Positions 17,710-25,913 of a stretch of 51,390 nt of DNA are shown piece by piece. Position numbers and translations under genes: made by a program. Position 1 is the first letter of the stretch; the number at the start of each line of letters is the position of its first letter. The DNA is from an uncultured Clostridia bacterium (GTDB lineage: Bacteria > Bacillota > Clostridia > Christensenellales > DTU072): the NCBI GenBank assembly GCA_944372665.1, contig CALVZV010000005.1, positions 1 to 51,390 of the forward strand, written 5' to 3'. The notes beneath the pieces are model-generated. The model made no database searches. It was not told the origin of the DNA and saw only the letters and a list, made by a program, of their open reading frames with translations.

Positions 17710-18063
17710 ATGAAAATCAGACAAATCGTGGAACTGCTTGACGCCAAGGTTTACTGCGGCGAGGACATGATGGACGTGGACCTTCATTCCGCCTGCGCTT
17801 CGGATATGATGAGCGACGTACTGGCGTTCGTCAAGGATCAGGCGCTGCTTATTTCGGGGCTGTGCAATCCCCAGGTGATACGCACGGCGGACATGATGGA
17901 TATCAAGTGCATCGCTCTGGTGCGCGGCAAGCGCCCCACCGAGGACATGATAGAGATCGCCCGGGAAAAGGGCATCGCGCTTATATCCAGCGGACACCGC
18001 ATGTATTCGGCGTGCGGAACGCTTTACGCTCACGGTCTGCAGCCCGGTGAAATAACCGTATGA
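17710..18063 (+). CDS. DRTGG-domain protein (hydrogenase locus)
   Basis: A 117-residue DRTGG-type protein (MKIRQIVELLDAKVYCGED, then DVLAFVKDQALLISGLCNPQVIRTADMMDI, then ALVRGKRPTEDMIEIAREKGIALISS). DRTGG domains are small ligand-binding modules also found in CBS-DRTGG and phosphotransacetylase proteins. It opens a tightly packed cluster and overlaps the RsbW-like gene by 4 nt. In Clostridia such genes accompany sensory [FeFe]-hydrogenases. The proposed role is signal reception. Confidence 0.8.
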   Translation: MKIRQIVELLDAKVYCGEDMMDVDLHSACASDMMSDVLAFVKDQALLISGLCNPQVIRTADMMDIKCIALVRGKRPTEDMIEIAREKGIALISSGHRMYSACGTLYAHGLQPGEITV

Positions 18064-18485
18064 CGGCGCTGCATCTGGAATTCGACGTGGCGGGCAACAA
18101 TTTCGTATCCGCGGGCAGCGCGTCCGACGAGGTCAAAAAGACTTTGAAAATGCTCGGAGTCGGCGCGCAGTTCGTAAGAAAAGTAGCCATCGCCATGTAC
18201 GAAGGTGAGATCAATATGGTAATTCACGCAGGCGGCGGCAGGGCGATAGTAGACATATATCCCGACAGGATAGTCATCGTTCTGACGGACAACGGTCCGG
18301 GGATACCGGACATAGAGCTGGCCATGCGCGACGGGTACTCCACCGCTCCCGAGGCGATCAGAAACCTGGGCTTCGGCGCGGGGATGGGGCTTCCAAATAT
18401 GAAAAAATATACCGACAGCTTTAAAATTGATTCTGTCGTAGGCAAAGGCACGACCGTCACCATGACGGTCAACTTCGCCGCCTGA
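18060..18485 (+). CDS. RsbW/anti-sigma-factor-like serine kinase ATPase
   Basis: A 141-residue GHKL ATPase with no histidine phosphotransfer domain. The N box reads AMYEGEINMVIHA, the G1 box DNGPGIPD, and the G2 box LGFGAGMGLPNM. This is the layout of RsbW/SpoIIAB-type anti-sigma serine kinases. It overlaps the DRTGG gene by 4 nt and lies 12 nt before the hydrogenase-like gene, so it is likely a signalling partner of that protein. The target is not encoded nearby: no anti-anti-sigma (STAS) gene or sigma factor is visible in the window. Confidence 0.82.
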   Translation: MTALHLEFDVAGNNFVSAGSASDEVKKTLKMLGVGAQFVRKVAIAMYEGEINMVIHAGGGRAIVDIYPDRIVIVLTDNGPGIPDIELAMRDGYSTAPEAIRNLGFGAGMGLPNMKKYTDSFKIDSVVGKGTTVTMTVNFAA

Positions 18486-18497
18486 TAAGGAGTCGTC

Positions 18498-19730
18498 ATG
18501 GATAAGAGTCTGCATACCGTTACACTCGATTACGACAAATGCAAGGGTTGTATAGCCTGCATGAAGCGTTGCCCCACCGAGGCTATCCGCGTGCGTAACG
18601 GAAAAGCCAAGGTGCATTACGAGCGTTGCATAGGGTGCGGCGAATGCGTCAGAATGTGTCCGCACCAGGCGAAACTGCCCGCATACGACCCGTTCGAAAG
18701 CATTTTCGAATACAAATACCGTATAGCGGTGCCGGCGCCGTCGCTGTTCGGGCAGTTCAACAATCTGGAGGACGTCAACATCGTGCTTAACGCGCTGCTG
18801 GAACTCGGCTTCGACGACGTTTTCGAGGTGGCGCGAGGCGCGGAGCTGGTCAGCGAGGAAACGCGCGCCCTGATGCGTGAAGGAAAGCTTAAAAAGCCCA
18901 TCATTTCCTCTGCGTGCCCGGCAGTGTTGGAGCTTATAATGATGCGCTATCATTCGCTGATGTCGCACGTCGTCGACCTGGTCTCTCCTGCCGACGTGGC
19001 ACTCAGGCTGGCGCGCGAAAAAGCCGAAAAAGCCGGCATTCCCAAAGAAGATATAGGCGTCTTTTTCATTTCTCCCTGCCCCGCGAAGGTATATGCGCTG
19101 AAAACCGGCATGGGGCTCAAAACGCCGCCCGCAGACGGAGTGCTGTCTATAGGCGAAATGTACTTCAAACTGCTCGGAGTTATGTCCAAACTCAAGGACA
19201 AGCCTCTGAAAAACCTTTCCAAGACGGGAATACTCGGCGTCAGGTGGGCAGCTTCCGGCGGCGAGTCGCTGGGAATATACCAGAACCGGTATCTGGCGGC
19301 GGACGGCATGGAAAACATAAACAACGTCCTCAAAGCGATGGAGGACGGCACGTTGAACTATATCGATTTCGTCGAACTCGGCGCGTGCCCGTCGGGATGC
19401 GTGGGAGGCGTACTGAACGTCGAAAACCCCTTTGTCGCAAGGGTAAGGATCCGCGCGCTGCGTGACAAACTCCCGCCCGTGGCTAACCGGATGGATGAGG
19501 TCGAAAAAGAGCGCGCGTTCTATCACTGGGAAACCAAACCCGAAGTGCAGGACGTTTACAAACTCGACTCCGACTTTAAGGTCGCTATGGAGAAAATGCA
19601 GAGGATAGAGGAAATATACAAGGATCTGCCGCATCTGGATTGCGGCGGCTGCGGAGCGCCCAGCTGCAGGGCTTTCGCCGAGGACGTCGCAAGAGGGGAA
19701 ACCACCTGCGACATGTGTACCAGACGGTGA
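18498..19730 (+). CDS. Sensory-type [FeFe]-hydrogenase-like iron-sulfur protein
   Basis: A 410-residue protein. Two N-terminal [4Fe-4S] ferredoxin motifs (CKGCIACMKRCP, CIGCGECVRMCP) are followed by an H-cluster domain. Its three loops are degenerate against TSCCPxW/MPCxxKxxE/ExMxCPGGC: SSACPAV (S137-V143), SPCPAK (C194) and GACPSGC (C297, C301). The proton-relay cysteine position is Ala, while the four cluster cysteines appear retained. The C terminus has a further four-cysteine cluster, DCGGCGAPSC...CDMC, of the ACDS/Fes type. There is no PAS domain. This matches, from memory, the group D putative sensory hydrogenases such as Thermoanaerobacter mathranii HydS, which are thought to sense H2 or redox state and not to turn over in bulk. 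Confidence 0.85.
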   Translation: MDKSLHTVTLDYDKCKGCIACMKRCPTEAIRVRNGKAKVHYERCIGCGECVRMCPHQAKLPAYDPFESIFEYKYRIAVPAPSLFGQFNNLEDVNIVLNALLELGFDDVFEVARGAELVSEETRALMREGKLKKPIISSACPAVLELIMMRYHSLMSHVVDLVSPADVALRLAREKAEKAGIPKEDIGVFFISPCPAKVYALKTGMGLKTPPADGVLSIGEMYFKLLGVMSKLKDKPLKNLSKTGILGVRWAASGGESLGIYQNRYLAADGMENINNVLKAMEDGTLNYIDFVELGACPSGCVGGVLNVENPFVARVRIRALRDKLPPVANRMDEVEKERAFYHWETKPEVQDVYKLDSDFKVAMEKMQRIEEIYKDLPHLDCGGCGAPSCRAFAEDVARGETTCDMCTRR

Positions 19731-19737
19731 TCGGAAT

Positions 19738-20055
19738 ATGAGCATAGAAAGCATTATCGCCGATTTAGGCGCCCGAATAATCAATTTAGAGGAGCCCGAA
19801 CGTGAAATATCCGGAGGGTACTGCGGAGATTTTTTAAGCAATGTCATTTCCAAAGCTCCGCCCGATTCGGTGTGGTTCACCGTCATGAACAACCAAAACG
19901 TCGCCGCGGTGCAGACGCTTGCCGACATAGCCTTGACCGTACTGTGCGAAGGCGTGGAACCCGACGAGACCCTAAAAGCCCGCGTTAAAGACAAGGGACT
20001 TAACATGATAGTCACGGATTTACCCGTATACGAAGCGGTTAAGGCGATAGAATAA
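19738..20055 (+). CDS. Second DRTGG-domain protein
   Basis: A 105-residue DRTGG-like protein (GGYCGDFLSNVISKAPPDSVWFTVMNNQNVAAVQTLADIALTVLCEGVEPDE). It starts 7 nt after the sensory hydrogenase gene and overlaps the PHP gene by 1 nt. It is a paralogue of the protein at 17710 but diverged in sequence, so the two bracket the kinase and the sensory hydrogenase. Confidence 0.78.
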   Translation: MSIESIIADLGARIINLEEPEREISGGYCGDFLSNVISKAPPDSVWFTVMNNQNVAAVQTLADIALTVLCEGVEPDETLKARVKDKGLNMIVTDLPVYEAVKAIE

Positions 20056-20738
20056 TGCGCTATCTTTACGATCTGCACATCCACAGCGCGCTGTCGCCAT
20101 GCGCGGACAGGGAGATGACCCCGGTAAACATAGTCGCATACGCCGCAGCTGCAGGGCTGGAGATCGTGGCGGTATCCGACCATAACGCCTCGGGAAACGT
20201 AAGAGCGGCGGAGGAAGTCGGAGCGGCTCTGGACGTGCTGGTCGTACCTGCGGCTGAGATGCAGACCAACGAGGACGTGCACGTGCTTTGTTATTTTCCG
20301 GACGCGGACAGGCTGGAAGCGTTTATGGCGGAAGTACCTTTTCCCGATCTAAAAAATCGTCCCGACGTGTTCGGGGAACAGGCGATAATAAATTCCGACG
20401 ACGAGGTGGTGGGCTACGAGGACAGACTGCTTCTGACTGGCGCAATGCTGAGCGAAGTGGAACTGAGAAAGCTGGCTATTAAACACGGCGGCGTCGCCGT
20501 GCCCGCACATGTCGACAGATATTATTACGGAATGGTGTCGGTGCTCGGAGCCGTACCCGACGAATACCGCGCTGTAGAATTTACCGGCAGCGGCGACGAT
20601 ACGGGTTTTCCGGGAAGGACGGTTCTGCGCTCCTCGGACGCGCACGTTCTGGCAGACATAGGGAAATACCGCAGTTTTATCGATTTAGAGGAGAAAACTG
20701 CAAAATGTCTGGTAAAAAAACTGCTGGGTACGGACTGA
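20055..20738 (+). CDS. PHP-domain metal-dependent phosphoesterase
   Basis: A 227-residue PHP protein. Metal ligands are visible in DLHIHSALSPC, in VSDHNAS, in the later AHVDR, and in the C-terminal SSDAHVL. These are the four classic PHP motifs. The substrate is unknown; family members hydrolyse nucleotides, 5'-phosphorylated RNA or histidinol phosphate. Position directly after the sensory module is conserved, from memory, in Clostridial hydrogenase clusters, so it may degrade a small-molecule signal (inference). Confidence 0.85.
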   Translation: MRYLYDLHIHSALSPCADREMTPVNIVAYAAAAGLEIVAVSDHNASGNVRAAEEVGAALDVLVVPAAEMQTNEDVHVLCYFPDADRLEAFMAEVPFPDLKNRPDVFGEQAIINSDDEVVGYEDRLLLTGAMLSEVELRKLAIKHGGVAVPAHVDRYYYGMVSVLGAVPDEYRAVEFTGSGDDTGFPGRTVLRSSDAHVLADIGKYRSFIDLEEKTAKCLVKKLLGTD

Positions 20739-20793
20739 TTCTGCCTTGCGCTGAAAGAAAACATTAAAAAGATATTTTTTTCACGATATCCCT

Positions 20794-20822
20794 TTCCATT
20801 TTATTTTTAATTATGTTATAAT
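20794..20822 (+). promoter_or_regulatory. Extended -10 promoter for hydC-hydB-hydA
   Basis: A perfect TATAAT (20817-20822) preceded by TG at the extended -10 position (tgttataat). The -35 at 20794-20799 (TTCCAT) is weak, which suggests activator dependence or reliance on the extended -10. The leader is about 48 nt. Confidence 0.6.
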
Positions 20823-20876
20823 TACATCGCACGCATATGCGCGCAAGTTCAGATACGACATTCTATGGAGGAATCA

Positions 20877-21374
20877 ATGGCAAAAATCAAATTGACAAAG
20901 TTACCCTTTTCCGAGACTCCGGAACAGGCAAAGGCTTTGGACGCCAAATTGGAAGAACTCAAATCCGTGCCCGGCGGACTTATGCCCGCGCTTCAGAACG
21001 CCCAGGACATATACGGATATCTTCCCATCGAGGTGCAGAAGCGTATCGCCGAAAAGCTGAACGTCTCTTTAGAAGAAGTTTTCGGCGTAGCCACGTTCTA
21101 TGCCCAGTTTACGTTGTCGCCCCGCGGTGCCTACCAGGTGGCGGTATGTCTGGGAACGGCGTGTTACGTCAAGGGCGCCGGCGACATCATCAACGCACTG
21201 AAGACCAAGCTGGGTATCGAATCGGGCGAATGCACCGAGGACGGCAGATTCAGTCTTATCGAAACGCGCTGCATAGGCTGCTGCGGACTCGCTCCCGTAA
21301 TGACGATAAATTCCAACGTGTACGGCAAACTGACTACAGATCAGCTGGACGGTATACTGAGGGAGTATATGTAA
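20877..21374 (+). CDS. hydC: NADH dehydrogenase NuoE-like [2Fe-2S] subunit (HydC)
   Basis: A 165-residue thioredoxin-like [2Fe-2S] protein, homologous to NuoE and to HydC of trimeric hydrogenases. Cluster ligands are CLGTAC and CIGCCG. I chose the ATG at 20877 because the Shine-Dalgarno ggagg (20867-20871) lies 5 nt before it and includes part of an upstream ATG. It begins the catalytic half of the locus, with its own promoter. Confidence 0.92.
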   Translation: MAKIKLTKLPFSETPEQAKALDAKLEELKSVPGGLMPALQNAQDIYGYLPIEVQKRIAEKLNVSLEEVFGVATFYAQFTLSPRGAYQVAVCLGTACYVKGAGDIINALKTKLGIESGECTEDGRFSLIETRCIGCCGLAPVMTINSNVYGKLTTDQLDGILREYM

Positions 21375-21377
21375 CGG

Positions 21378-21920
21378 ATGAGGGAAATCGCGCTTAACAT
21401 TCTGGATATCGCCGAGAATTCGGTCAAGGCGAAAGCCACTCTCGTCGAGATAACCGTTACCGCGGAAAACAACGTGCTGACGGTCACGATAACCGACAAC
21501 GGCGTGGGAATGAGCAAGGATTTTCTGGAGCGGGTGACCGATCCGTTCACGACGACGCGCACCACCAGGAAAGTCGGAATGGGAATACCGCTGTTCAAGG
21601 ACGCGGCGGAAATGACGGGCGGAAGCTTCGGGATAGAATCCGAACCCGGGCGCGGAACGCGTGTGACGGCAAAGTTCGTTTTGGATTCGATAGACCGCGC
21701 GCCGCTGGGCGACATAGCGGATACGGCGGTCACGCTGCTGGCACCGGGAATAGATTTTGTCTGGGTCTACACCGTCGACAAGCGTTCGTTTACGTTCGAC
21801 ACACGCGAGATCAAAGCCGAACTGGGCGATATACCCATAGACTCACCCGAAATAATTTCATTTTTGAGGAATTTACTTAAAGAAAATATCGAAAGTATTA
21901 ACGGAGGTATAACTATATGA
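21378..21920 (+). CDS. Histidine-kinase-like ATPase without dimerisation domain
   Basis: A 180-residue GHKL ATPase: N box LNILDIAENSVKAKA, G1 box DNGVGM, F-box-like DPFTTTRTTRKVGMGIPLFK, and G3 GRGTRV. It has no phosphoacceptor His domain, sensor or membrane segment. It overlaps the next gene by 4 nt. Such ATPases sit between hydC and hydB in many Clostridial hydrogenase operons; the role is unknown, possibly signalling to or from the hydrogenase. Confidence 0.82.
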   Translation: MREIALNILDIAENSVKAKATLVEITVTAENNVLTVTITDNGVGMSKDFLERVTDPFTTTRTTRKVGMGIPLFKDAAEMTGGSFGIESEPGRGTRVTAKFVLDSIDRAPLGDIADTAVTLLAPGIDFVWVYTVDKRSFTFDTREIKAELGDIPIDSPEIISFLRNLLKENIESINGGITI

Positions 21921-22288
21921 AATCAATAGCCGACATCAAGGCGATAAGGGACAAGATGCAGGCCCGAATCGTCAACCGCGACAATTCGGACGCGGAGCTC
22001 GAGACGCGTATCGTCGTCGGTATGGCTACCTGCGGTATAGCCGCCGGCGCCAGACCGGTATTCAACGAGTTCGTCGATCTTGTCGCCGCCAAAGGCATGC
22101 ATAACGTAAAAGTTACGCGTACGGGCTGTCTGGGTATGTGCAAACTCGAGCCCATCGTGGAAATTTTCGTGCCCGGCGAAGAAAAAGTCACCTATGTCAA
22201 AGTCGACCCCGATAAGGCGAAGGAGATCTTCACGCGTCATATCGTCGGCGGACAGGTGGTAAGCGAGTACCTTATCGGAGAACAATAG
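21917..22288 (+). CDS. Thioredoxin-like [2Fe-2S] ferredoxin
   Basis: A 123-residue protein with TCGIAAGA and TGCLGMC, the ligands of a thioredoxin-like [2Fe-2S] cluster. It resembles the N-terminal domain of the following HydB, so it is a free-standing electron carrier or assembly partner. It overlaps the ATPase gene by 4 nt and lies 10 nt before hydB. Confidence 0.88.
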   Translation: MKSIADIKAIRDKMQARIVNRDNSDAELETRIVVGMATCGIAAGARPVFNEFVDLVAAKGMHNVKVTRTGCLGMCKLEPIVEIFVPGEEKVTYVKVDPDKAKEIFTRHIVGGQVVSEYLIGEQ

Positions 22289-22298
22289 GAGGAAGCGT

Positions 22299-24092
22299 AT
22301 GTTCAGAAGTACCGTATTGGTTTGCGGAGGCACCGGTTGCCATTCCAATCACAGCGGCGAGATTTACGACGCTTTTCAGAAGCAGATTGCCGAAAATAAA
22401 CTTTCGGAAGAAGTAATGCTCGTCAAGACGGGTTGTTTCGGACTTTGCGCCGTCGGTCCCGTCGTCATAATATACCCCGAAGGCTCTTTTTACAGCCACG
22501 TCACCGTGGACGACGTACCGGAGCTGATATCCGAGCATCTTATAAAGGGCAGACTCGTACGCCGTCTGCTGTACAAGGATCACAAGACCGAGGAGATCAC
22601 CAAGGCGCTGTCGGAGACCAACTTCTATAAAAAGCAGACGCGCGTCGCGCTCCGTAACTGCGGCGTCATCAACCCCGAGAACATCGACGAATACATCGCA
22701 TACGACGGTTACCAGGCTCTTATCAAGGTTTTGACCGAGATGCAGCCGCAGGAAGTCATCGACGTCATCAAGGCCAGCGGACTGCGCGGCAGGGGCGGCG
22801 CGGGCTTCCCGACGGGGCTCAAATGGCAGTTCTGTCGTAACGCCAAACCCGACGAAACGGGCATCAAATACGTTTGCTGCAACGCCGACGAGGGCGACCC
22901 CGGTGCGTTCATGGACAGAAGTATTCTGGAAGGCGACCCCCACGCGGTTATCGAGGCTATGGCAATTGCCGCCTACGCCATCGGTTCCTGCCAGGGATAC
23001 ATATATATCCGCGCGGAGTACCCGATAGCCGTTCAGCGCATACGCATAGCGATAGAGCAGGCTAAGGAATACGGACTGTTGGGCAAGAACATTCTCGATT
23101 CCGGTTTCGACTTCGATCTCGAAGTGCGGCTGGGTTCGGGCGCGTTCGTCTGCGGCGAGGAAACGGCGCTTATGACCTCCATCGAGGGCAAGCGCGGCGA
23201 ACCGCGTCCGCGTCCTCCGTTCCCCGCCAACAAGGGACTGTTCGGCAGACCGACAATTCTGAACAACGTCGAAACCTATGCCAACGTCGCCCAGATCATT
23301 CTGAAAGGCGCCGACTGGTTCGCCTCGATGGGTTCCGAAAAGAGCAAGGGCACCAAGGTGTTCGCTCTGGGCGGCAAGATCGTCAATACCGGACTGGTGG
23401 AGATCCCGATGGGCACCACGCTCAGGACTGTCATCGAGGACATCGGCGGCGGCATACCCAACGGCAAGAAGTTCAAGGCGGCGCAGACCGGCGGACCTTC
23501 CGGCGGCTGTATCCCCGCTCAGCTTATCGACGTTCCTATCGATTACGAGAACCTTGCGGCGATCGGCTCGATAATGGGTTCGGGCGGACTCATCGTCATG
23601 GACGAGAACAACTGTATGGTAGACATAGCCAAGTTCTTCCTGGAGTTCACCAAGGACGAAAGCTGCGGCAAATGCACTCCGTGCCGTATCGGTACGACCA
23701 GACTTTTGGAGTATCTAAACAAAATAACCTCCGGCAAAGGTACTCTGGAAGACCTGGACGAGATGGAGAAACTTTGTTATTACATCAAAGACAACGCGCT
23801 GTGCGGACTGGGACAGACTGCGCCCAACCCCGTACTCAGCACCCTTAGATACTTCCGCGACGAATATATCGCGCACATCGTGGACAAACGCTGCCCCGCG
23901 GGCGTATGCAAAGCGCTGCTCAGCTACGAGATCACCGATCAGTGCAAAGGCTGTACGCTCTGCGCGCGTAACTGCCCCGTCGGCGCCATTACCGGCAAGG
24001 TCAAGGAGAAGCACGTCATCGACAAGTCGAAGTGCATCAAGTGCGGCGTATGTATGGAAAAATGCAAGTTCGGCGCCATTATAAGGAAGTAG
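22299..24092 (+). CDS. hydB: NADH-binding flavoprotein HydB (NuoF-like) of trimeric hydrogenase
   Basis: A 597-residue subunit. Domains in order: thioredoxin-like [2Fe-2S] (residues 1-115, ligands CGGTGC and CFGLC), NuoF core with the glycine-rich NADH/FMN sites GLRGRGGAGFPTG and CNADEGDPGAFMD, GSGAFVCGEETAL, the N-terminal-type [4Fe-4S] ligand set ESCGKCTPCRIG near 450, and two C-terminal [4Fe-4S] ferredoxin motifs (CKGCTLCARNCP, CIKCGVCMEKC). This is the architecture of HydB in electron-bifurcating hydrogenases that couple NADH and ferredoxin to H2. Shine-Dalgarno ggagg precedes the ATG. Confidence 0.95.
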   Translation: MFRSTVLVCGGTGCHSNHSGEIYDAFQKQIAENKLSEEVMLVKTGCFGLCAVGPVVIIYPEGSFYSHVTVDDVPELISEHLIKGRLVRRLLYKDHKTEEITKALSETNFYKKQTRVALRNCGVINPENIDEYIAYDGYQALIKVLTEMQPQEVIDVIKASGLRGRGGAGFPTGLKWQFCRNAKPDETGIKYVCCNADEGDPGAFMDRSILEGDPHAVIEAMAIAAYAIGSCQGYIYIRAEYPIAVQRIRIAIEQAKEYGLLGKNILDSGFDFDLEVRLGSGAFVCGEETALMTSIEGKRGEPRPRPPFPANKGLFGRPTILNNVETYANVAQIILKGADWFASMGSEKSKGTKVFALGGKIVNTGLVEIPMGTTLRTVIEDIGGGIPNGKKFKAAQTGGPSGGCIPAQLIDVPIDYENLAAIGSIMGSGGLIVMDENNCMVDIAKFFLEFTKDESCGKCTPCRIGTTRLLEYLNKITSGKGTLEDLDEMEKLCYYIKDNALCGLGQTAPNPVLSTLRYFRDEYIAHIVDKRCPAGVCKALLSYEITDQCKGCTLCARNCPVGAITGKVKEKHVIDKSKCIKCGVCMEKCKFGAIIRK

Positions 24093-24104
24093 GAGGAACG
24101 AGAC

Positions 24105-25853
24105 ATGGAAGACGTTAAAATGATAAACCTCAAAATCAACGGACAAGCCGTCAGCGTGCCCGAAGGAACGACCGTTCTGGACGCCGCCAGGAAAGCCGGC
24201 ATCAAAATTCCTACGCTTTGCTACCTCAGAGACATCAACGCGATAGGCGCATGCCGCGTATGCGTGGTCGAGGTCAAGGGCGCGAGGAGCCTCGTGGCGT
24301 CGTGCGTATATCCCGTTTCCGAAGGCATGGAAGTCGTTACCAATTCTAAAAGAGTCCTGGATTCTCGCAAAACGACCGTCGAGCTTATACTTTCCGACCA
24401 TAAAAAGGAATGCCTGTCCTGCGTCAGGAACGGCAATTGCGAACTGCAGACGCTGTCCGAAGAACTCAGGTGCGACGCCAAAAAATACGAAGGTCAGACC
24501 AATTCGTATCCGATCGACGCCTCTACGGCTTATATCGTGCGAGACAACGACAAATGCGTGCTGTGTCGCAGATGCGTGGCGGCGTGCAAGAACTATCAGG
24601 GCATCGCGGTCATAGGACCCAACGCGCGCGGCTTCGACACGCATATCGGATGCGCTTTCGAAAAAGATCTCGCCGACGTGCCCTGCGTGGGCTGCGGACA
24701 GTGCATCGCCGCCTGCCCGGTGGGCGCGCTGCACGAAAGAGAGGAAATCGACGACGTCCTGGACGCTCTCGCCGATCCCTCCAAGCGAGTTATCGTGGGT
24801 ACGGCTCCTTCGGTCAGGGTCGGACTCGGCGAAGAATTCGGCTATCCCATCGGTACCAACGTCGAGGGCAAGATGGTGACCGCGCTTAAAAAACTCGGTT
24901 TCCACGACGTGTTCGACGTCGACTTCGCGGCGGACCTTACCATTATGGAAGAGGGCACTGAGTTCCTGTCCAGGCTCAACGGCGGCGGCAAACTGCCGCT
25001 GCTGACCAGCTGCTCGCCCGCATGGATTAAGTATGTGGAGCATAACTATCCCGACCTTATCGACAACCTTTCCAGCTGCAAATCGCCCCAGCAGATGTTC
25101 GGCGCGGTATGCAAAACCTATTATGCGGAAAAACTGGGTATAGACCCCAAGGATATCGTCGTGGTCTCCGTGATGCCCTGCACGGCAAAGAAGTTCGAAA
25201 AGGGCAGAGCCGACCAGTCTGCCGCGGGCGTACCCGATATCGACATCGCCCTGACGACCAGAGAGCTGGCGAAGCTCATCAAGCACCAGGGCATTATCTT
25301 CGAGGAACTCGAGGACGGCGAATTCGACGCTCCCTTGGGCATATCCACGGGCGCGGGACTGATATTCGGAGCGACCGGCGGCGTTATGGAAGCGGCGCTC
25401 AGAACTCTTGCCGACATACTTGAAGGCAAGGATCTTAAAAAGATCGACTACACTGCGGTCCGAGGCACCGAGGGTATCAAGGAAGCCAGTGTCAAGATCG
25501 CCGGGAAGACCGTCAAGGTCGCGGTCGCCAGCGGACTTGCCAATGCCAAAATACTGATGGATAAGGTCAGAAACGGCGAAGCCGACTATCAGTTCATCGA
25601 GATAATGAGCTGTCCCGGCGGATGCGTGAACGGCGGCGGTCAGCCGATAAAGAGCGCATACGTTCGCAACAACAACGATATCCGCGCCATACGCGCAGGC
25701 TCCATATATGCCGCGGACAAAGCGATGAAGTACAGAAAATCGCACGACAACCCCGCGGTCAAGGAGCTTTATTCCTCGTATCTCGGCGAGCCCAACGGGC
25801 ATAAAGCGCACAAGATTCTGCACACCTCTTACGTAAAGAGGAAAAACTATTGA
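24105..25853 (+). CDS. hydA: [FeFe]-hydrogenase catalytic subunit HydA
   Basis: A 582-residue iron hydrogenase. It has an N-terminal [2Fe-2S] domain (CYLRDINAIGACRVC), a His-ligated [4Fe-4S] (HKKECLSCVRNGNC), two ferredoxin clusters (CVLCRRCVAAC, CVGCGQCIAACP), the H-cluster domain, and a C-terminal small-subunit-like tail (YRKSHDNPAVKELYSSYLG). H-cluster loops: TSCSPAW (301-307), MPCTAKKFE (C359) and EIMSCPGGC (C503, C507). The first loop has Ser where the best-studied enzymes have a second Cys. With HydB and HydC it forms the probable bifurcating H2-producing trimer. Maturases HydE, HydF and HydG are not in this window. Confidence 0.95.
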   Translation: MEDVKMINLKINGQAVSVPEGTTVLDAARKAGIKIPTLCYLRDINAIGACRVCVVEVKGARSLVASCVYPVSEGMEVVTNSKRVLDSRKTTVELILSDHKKECLSCVRNGNCELQTLSEELRCDAKKYEGQTNSYPIDASTAYIVRDNDKCVLCRRCVAACKNYQGIAVIGPNARGFDTHIGCAFEKDLADVPCVGCGQCIAACPVGALHEREEIDDVLDALADPSKRVIVGTAPSVRVGLGEEFGYPIGTNVEGKMVTALKKLGFHDVFDVDFAADLTIMEEGTEFLSRLNGGGKLPLLTSCSPAWIKYVEHNYPDLIDNLSSCKSPQQMFGAVCKTYYAEKLGIDPKDIVVVSVMPCTAKKFEKGRADQSAAGVPDIDIALTTRELAKLIKHQGIIFEELEDGEFDAPLGISTGAGLIFGATGGVMEAALRTLADILEGKDLKKIDYTAVRGTEGIKEASVKIAGKTVKVAVASGLANAKILMDKVRNGEADYQFIEIMSCPGGCVNGGGQPIKSAYVRNNNDIRAIRAGSIYAADKAMKYRKSHDNPAVKELYSSYLGEPNGHKAHKILHTSYVKRKNY

Positions 25854-25864
25854 TTCTTTCCGCA

Positions 25865-25888
25865 GGGGAGCGCTGCAGTGCGCTCCCC
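25865..25888 (+). terminator. Strong hairpin after hydA, no T-run
   Basis: A 9-bp perfect GC-rich stem (ggggagcgc with gcgctcccc) around a 6-nt loop, 26 nt before the next start codon. Without a T-tract it is more likely an mRNA stabiliser or processing site than a terminator. Confidence 0.45.
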
Positions 25889-25913
25889 GCGAAAGCGGCA
25901 GGAAAAGGAGAAT

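Noticed and set aside
18030-20282. A 750-codon antisense frame across the sensory hydrogenase genes
   Set aside because: Shadow of well-supported plus-strand genes; no motif and no ribosome site.
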